From Sergeia podlipaevii (taxonomy: Eukaryota > Euglenozoa > Kinetoplastea > Trypanosomatida > Trypanosomatidae), in contig JASANZ010002221.1 of the NCBI GenBank assembly GCA_030849805.1, forward strand, positions 1-64,000: 64,000 nt of DNA, read 5' to 3'. Each line of letters begins with the position of its first letter. The first letter of the stretch is position 1. This document shows, piece by piece, positions 61,101-64,000 of this stretch. A model generated the notes under the pieces. That model worked only from the letters and a program-made list of their open reading frames with translations, was not told where the DNA came from and searched no databases. Made by a program: the position numbers and the translations under genes.

Positions 61101-64000
61101 TCGAGATTCTCATCGTCCCCAAGCTCTCCCTCCTTGCCAACACCAACATCTGTCATTACCTGCTCCTCAGTCGGCTGTTCACGCATGCCAGTCATGAAGG
61201 CCTGCTGAGGACTCGCTGCATCATCGCCCATGTACGTCTCTTCTTCTTCACCAATGTGCGTAGGAACCTGCTCGTCGGCCGGGTACTCGTGCATTCCGCT
61301 CTCGTATCCAGCAAGAGGACGACCATGGCCATCCTCTCCCAGCTCAGCCTCCGTACCCTGCTGGATTTCGGCGCTTGCTCCAGTGGGTGCGGCCTCACTT
61401 GGAGGATGCTCAACCATTTCAGTCAGACGCGCGGGTATCTCCTCGGCTGTCTCTGCCTGTGTGATCTCATTTATGTACGCATACTGTGACCCGAGATTCT
61501 CATCGTCCCCAAGCTCCGCCTCCTTACCCTTTTGGTAAGTAAGACGAGCCTTTGCTTCGTCCATGTTTTCGTGCAACCCCTGCTGGTACTTGAGTGGATG
61601 CTCTATGTCATCTTCGTCTCCCAGGAAGGACTCTGTGCCCTTTTGGACCCGCACAGGCGGGTGTTCATCGTCCGCACTCTCGCGCAACGCGCTGATGTAA
61701 CCGTTCATAGGGCTACTGAAATATTCATTGCCAAGTTCGGTCTCGCGTCCCTTTAAGAAGTTTAACGGTGGTGTATCCTCATAGGCGCCAGCCTCTTCCA
61801 GCAGACCACTCTCCATGTACTGTGCATGCGGTCCCTCATCATCGCTACCGTTACCAATGCATGACTCCCTTCCCTTTTGAAAAGCAACTGCAGGCTTCGA
61901 GTCGTGACTTGCAAAAACTGGTTCCTCTAAGTGGTAGTTCTCCAAGAGCAGGGGGACTTGGTTGCCACCTTCTTCATCCCCCAGGACATTCTCTCTGCCA
62001 CGCATAGCCTTACCGGGTTCCTGCACAGTTTCAATGGCCTGCTCCTGTGGTTCATGAACAGCCTCCACTGGAGAAACCTTCTCCTCCTCCTCCTTACAAT
62101 AAACACGATCCTCCACAGACATAAAGCTTTCGTCATCACGCAACGGAGCACGACCTTCACGCGCAACAGCCTCCTCTACAGGCGCCACCTCCTCCACACC
62201 GTTCCTCAAAACAGGGGCACACTCGTCACTCGCAGTGAGAGCGGGTAATTGCTCGTCGCTAGCGCAAAGAGCGGGTGCGGTTTCATCGTGGGCCCGCAAC
62301 GCGGGGAGACGCTCATCGTTAGCGCGCAACGCAGGGGCAGCCTCATCAGTCGCGTGGAGGCTGCGTGGGTACAACTTCCATGTCTCGGGGAATGTGTGGG
62401 CGGCTAGGTCTGCATCAATATAGTCGTCATCCAACACATCGTCGTGTAGCACATCAAACTCAGCAATCAAGCTGCCAACACTGAAGCTGACGTTAGTCAC
62501 ACGGCGGGGATCAACACCAGATATGGCGCCAAGATCCTTCCTCAGCGCCTCCTTGAGTTCAGCCCGGCGTTCGCTGATGACGGCAGCCCACAGGTCGCCC
62601 TCGAGACGGATCTTGTGGTGGCTGACATACGGCGCACAGCAGGCGCCTTCGATGGATGCAAAGCTCTCGTTGGCGTTCAGAGCAGAAAGAGACGGTGCTT
62701 GGATACATACTCGTAGTGTCGGTGGCTGCACCTCGTGAGCCTGTAGACGCGTTTTGATTTGAGAGTGGCCTGGGGCAAGAAATGTGTCGGCAATTTCGTA
62801 GGCCTGCAAGTGGCTCTGGAGGTGCGAAGGCTCTTCGTCTATACCTGTAAGATCGCAACGTTCCATGTCAGTGAGAGACATAAAGCTCTCTTCATCGCTG
62901 AGGTGATACGTGATGGCGCGTTTTTGAGGATATAGGGCCCATGTCTCTTCAAACTTTGACGTAGCAAGAGTGCTGTTAATTTGGTCTACCGTGTGTGATG
63001 CAGGATGTATGAGCGTTAAGCGGGCCTCAAGGCTTCCGAGCGAGAAAGCTACGTCTGTGATGTCACGCTGCTGATAGTGCAGAATGGTGCATATATCGTT
63101 CCTGAATGCTTTTTCCAGATCCTCTCGCTGGCTCTCCATCACTTTGTGCCAGTGAGAGCCGTCAAGTCGCACGTGGTGCTGTGTCTTTACCATTGTCGCT
63201 CCATCCGCGTTCATGTCATAGTGCAACCACGTGAGTGGGAACGAATAAGCAGCGAGTAAGACATCCACGTCTTTCCGTGCTACATTGCACGAGTGATGAA
63301 GAGGAAAAACAGCGACAAGACTGTTTGCGTTGAACTCGAACTCAACAGGGTCAGATATTGGTATTGCCGTGGCGTTACTAATGTCTTTTGAGAGAGCATC
63401 GTGAAGCTGTTCGCGGTTGTGAAGCACTGGGAACTTCCAGCCAGCGCCGTCTATCTTCACGCAGTGTCTAGTGGTGATCGTATCGTCACCGGTGGGGTCC
63501 AACACACCATTTACTGCGCTTTGGTACATTCTCAACGTCCGCACGAAGGGCGAGGACGCAAGCTTCTGATCCAGCACCTCCCGCGTCAAAGCAGATGCAT
63601 GTCGCACCTTGAAGTTCGCCACAAGGCTTCCTGTTGTCAAGGAAACATGCACAATGCACATCGGGTTCATGTCAAGCACCTCACAAACATCCTCGACAAA
63701 GGCCTTCTTGAGTTCCACCTCATTTGTGTTCAGCAGAAATTCCCAATGATGTCCATCGAGGCGAGCGCAATGCGACGTCACCACCACCTCCCCGGCGGGC
63801 CTGTGCATCTCGTGAAGCCTCCACGTCTCCTCAAACGGGCATCCGCTAATGGCGCGATCCACCTTTTGCGTTGATAATTCGCTAGAGTGCAGCACCTCAA
63901 AGTTTGCAATAAGGCTGCTGCCTTCAGTAAAGGCCACTTGATGAATGTTAGCCACAGGGACCTCAAGAGTGCCGGCGACATCGTGTGCAAAGGCGGTATG
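58145..64000 (-). CDS. giant FAZ1-like repeat protein 2 (5' end outside window)
   Basis: The frame is open from the window edge (64000) to the stop at 58145, 1951 codons. A GTG at 63953-63955 is not a start, because coding continues upstream as half a repeat domain (TAFAHDVAGTLEVP). Eight domain copies are seen, the first cut by the edge. Five lie at about 62350-64000 and three at 59070-60200, with the pattern H-x-VRLDG-x2-W, LxxAFxxDI, GSLxAxFxVxH and a final TWxLY. Between them is an acidic ~700-residue region with degenerate repeats containing LGDD. The C-terminal ~300 residues are basic and Ser/Arg-rich with a CPTC-x-CSG pair and an R-rich helix (DELSRRQRDRARKEQHEQ). It is a paralogue of the gene at 44159-54996, and an elongated cytoskeletal role at the flagellum or cortex is inferred. 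Confidence 0.85.
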   Translation of the reverse strand, partial: HTAFAHDVAGTLEVPVANIHQVAFTEGSSLIANFEVLHSSELSTQKVDRAISGCPFEETWRLHEMHRPAGEVVVTSHCARLDGHHWEFLLNTNEVELKKAFVEDVCEVLDMNPMCIVHVSLTTGSLVANFKVRHASALTREVLDQKLASSPFVRTLRMYQSAVNGVLDPTGDDTITTRHCVKIDGAGWKFPVLHNREQLHDALSKDISNATAIPISDPVEFEFNANSLVAVFPLHHSCNVARKDVDVLLAAYSFPLTWLHYDMNADGATMVKTQHHVRLDGSHWHKVMESQREDLEKAFRNDICTILHYQQRDITDVAFSLGSLEARLTLIHPASHTVDQINSTLATSKFEETWALYPQKRAITYHLSDEESFMSLTDMERCDLTGIDEEPSHLQSHLQAYEIADTFLAPGHSQIKTRLQAHEVQPPTLRVCIQAPSLSALNANESFASIEGACCAPYVSHHKIRLEGDLWAAVISERRAELKEALRKDLGAISGVDPRRVTNVSFSVGSLIAEFDVLHDDVLDDDYIDADLAAHTFPETWKLYPRSLHATDEAAPALRANDERLPALRAHDETAPALCASDEQLPALTASDECAPVLRNGVEEVAPVEEAVAREGRAPLRDDESFMSVEDRVYCKEEEEKVSPVEAVHEPQEQAIETVQEPGKAMRGRENVLGDEEGGNQVPLLLENYHLEEPVFASHDSKPAVAFQKGRESCIGNGSDDEGPHAQYMESGLLEEAGAYEDTPPLNFLKGRETELGNEYFSSPMNGYISALRESADDEHPPVRVQKGTESFLGDEDDIEHPLKYQQGLHENMDEAKARLTYQKGKEAELGDDENLGSQYAYINEITQAETAEEIPARLTEMVEHPPSEAAPTGASAEIQQGTEAELGEDGHGRPLAGYESGMHEYPADEQVPTHIGEEEETYMGDDAASPQQAFMTGMREQPTEEQVMTDVGVGKEGELGDDENLEPQYAYINEITQAETAEEIPARLTEMVEHPPSEAAPTGASAEIQQGTEAELGEDGHGRPLAGYEGGMYDDPNNAPHGTERSAVSEEAMGDSLFSSKGGFETKDYEPGMDSPRQPMHTHVEEASLGDDAASPREEYVARQTETNVPTSVAHEAGKEAQLGDESANVSLAGHESAVHEPSLESPVDIKRHVGRETDLVSRGEEPIMGQENSHYDPGVSESSHASPCANPLAQDGREAVMGEEHQGAASPPGREVAMEDASLSPLRAHAIEPPKPTETSLRTPTPLAVKEEEQPRYEGPGAPLYLTHHTVRIAGDLWCHVIDYREKELEKAFRYEVSEVLGIDSRRISNLVFVSGSLLAEFDLVHDIYVPQGQIDSKLATHTYPEIWQLYPRVVVQEKNPTLRAEEMIHIEYTQSVVGVEAELMSSAVRKSFTDDVAPVPLRKKLMPSLFDYEEEASVASERGADSALASSMHELPRVKPREEKQHLRMVSTRHRVGFIGMKWPEVTSKHRDEFVTAFLRDTGASLGYYPDAVTKIQCDEKKGDTVVAFNVEHPSTMTNKDVDQILRTAPYDEVWRLYYDCENSSLGAGGPATTFHRVGFVGDKWGDVVDHDWDAFCSAFHTDTSSALGVSLMDIRIVDYAIRNDIIVDFFATHPDTLSEEQIDSALDAHDYPRVWALYGDTTRPSAVPKRTSSSPVMKRNAPGGEAAQSRSPWRTPGELDHTPSLQKLSPSSRSLLSPSSHVCPTCQRLQHKDSCSGAETYPFARNSQDTAYDQPTANYLYYVSERRAESPGHRALAELRARKKPQLSTSRSINDSTSVLSRHTPTRSHRSVSRSSSLAHNLSVSALGQSTANGHRRSSLVPTPPSGRPRSRLSSLGRSARRTNLRELEDELSRRQRDRARKEQHEQVERERRRSLVYSKATSPEKRDVKYRDVSGANTSGFLPYLPPRDGTVVSRETSMVLGNSAAHPSQLTKKVPSRRVMSSSYQ
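60911..61122 (-). repeat. 130-codon internal duplication, copy 2
   Basis: Nearly identical to 61301-61512 at an offset of 390 bases (130 codons); it keeps the frame. Only a few differences, mostly at the ends. Confidence 0.9.
61301..61512 (-). repeat. 130-codon internal duplication, copy 1
   Basis: Partner of 60911-61122; the two copies span the phrase with AYINEITQAETAEEIPARL and the following EIQQGTEAELGEDGHGR. Confidence 0.9.
62206..62355 (-). repeat. 30-bp tandem repeat, five copies
   Basis: Five consecutive decapeptides of the form NDERLPALRA / HDETAPALCA / SDEQLPALTA, coded by diverged 30-base units, directly after the fifth domain copy of giant protein 2. Confidence 0.8.

Larger units (their letters stand above)
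60360..62010 (-). repeat. degenerate acidic repeat array in giant protein 2
   Basis: About 13 units of roughly 30-45 residues, each with a core such as KGxExxLGDD or GxExxMGDD, followed by a variable part with a Tyr and a Glu/Pro-rich end. Unit length and sequence vary, but the core recurs regularly. Confidence 0.7.

Noticed and set aside
63953..63955. GTG as start codon of giant gene 2
   Set aside because: Coding with repeat-domain sequence continues in frame to the window edge.

Overview
The window is nuclear DNA of a trypanosomatid (Kinetoplastea). All 20 protein-coding genes that I accept lie head to tail on the minus strand, none has an intron, and AT-rich gaps of 0.3 to 2.8 kb separate them. 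Pyrimidine tracts followed by AG lie just upstream of several start codons, as expected for spliced-leader trans-splicing inside one polycistronic unit. Gene content agrees: a GPI-PLC like the Trypanosoma brucei enzyme, kinetoplast-style basic mitochondrial proteins, a RanBP2-zinc-finger protein with a mitochondrial presequence, and two giant genes built from a trypanosomatid cytoskeletal repeat domain. The genus cannot be fixed. Intergenic composition is too AT-rich for Leishmania, and the genetic code looks standard.

Layout from low to high coordinate (transcription runs from high to low). 1-566: 5' part of a PLOD-like glycosyltransferase gene, cut by the window edge. 567-4152: a long gap holding the decayed C-terminal end of a non-LTR retrotransposon (zinc fingers, in-frame stop), a tRNA-like short element ending in poly(A), and weak traces of older coding DNA. 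4153-6543: two basic, probably mitochondrial proteins that may be kinetoplast DNA-associated. 7038-9364: ribosomal protein eL42 and a PP2A B''-gamma (PPP2R3C/TON2-like) subunit carrying an unusual insert. 9716-18187: a six-finger RanBP2-type protein, coatomer beta', GPI-PLC, a small two-TM protein and a ZIP metal transporter. 18932-27031: SmD2, a type I surface protein with a tyrosine-rich tail, a coiled-coil protein, a mitochondrial protein of unknown role and ribosomal protein uS15. 27478-37501: an importin-beta-like solenoid, a trypsin-fold peptidase, an ARM/HEAT protein and an ALKBH7-like protein. 38467-42906: transcription elongation factor SPT6.

44159-64000 is the most unusual part. Two adjacent giant genes, the second running off the window, encode about 16 and 8 copies of a ~90-residue domain that I relate to the conserved domain of flagellar attachment zone protein 1 (FAZ1). 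The first gene is split in this assembly by a single N inside a 38-residue tandem repeat. It contains a 616-bp in-frame duplication that is almost identical between copies, and its true start probably lies about 110 codons upstream, beyond a one-base slip in an A7 run. The second gene has an acidic array of about 13 degenerate repeat units and a 130-codon internal duplication. No tRNA gene, rRNA gene, CRISPR array or strand-switch region was seen.
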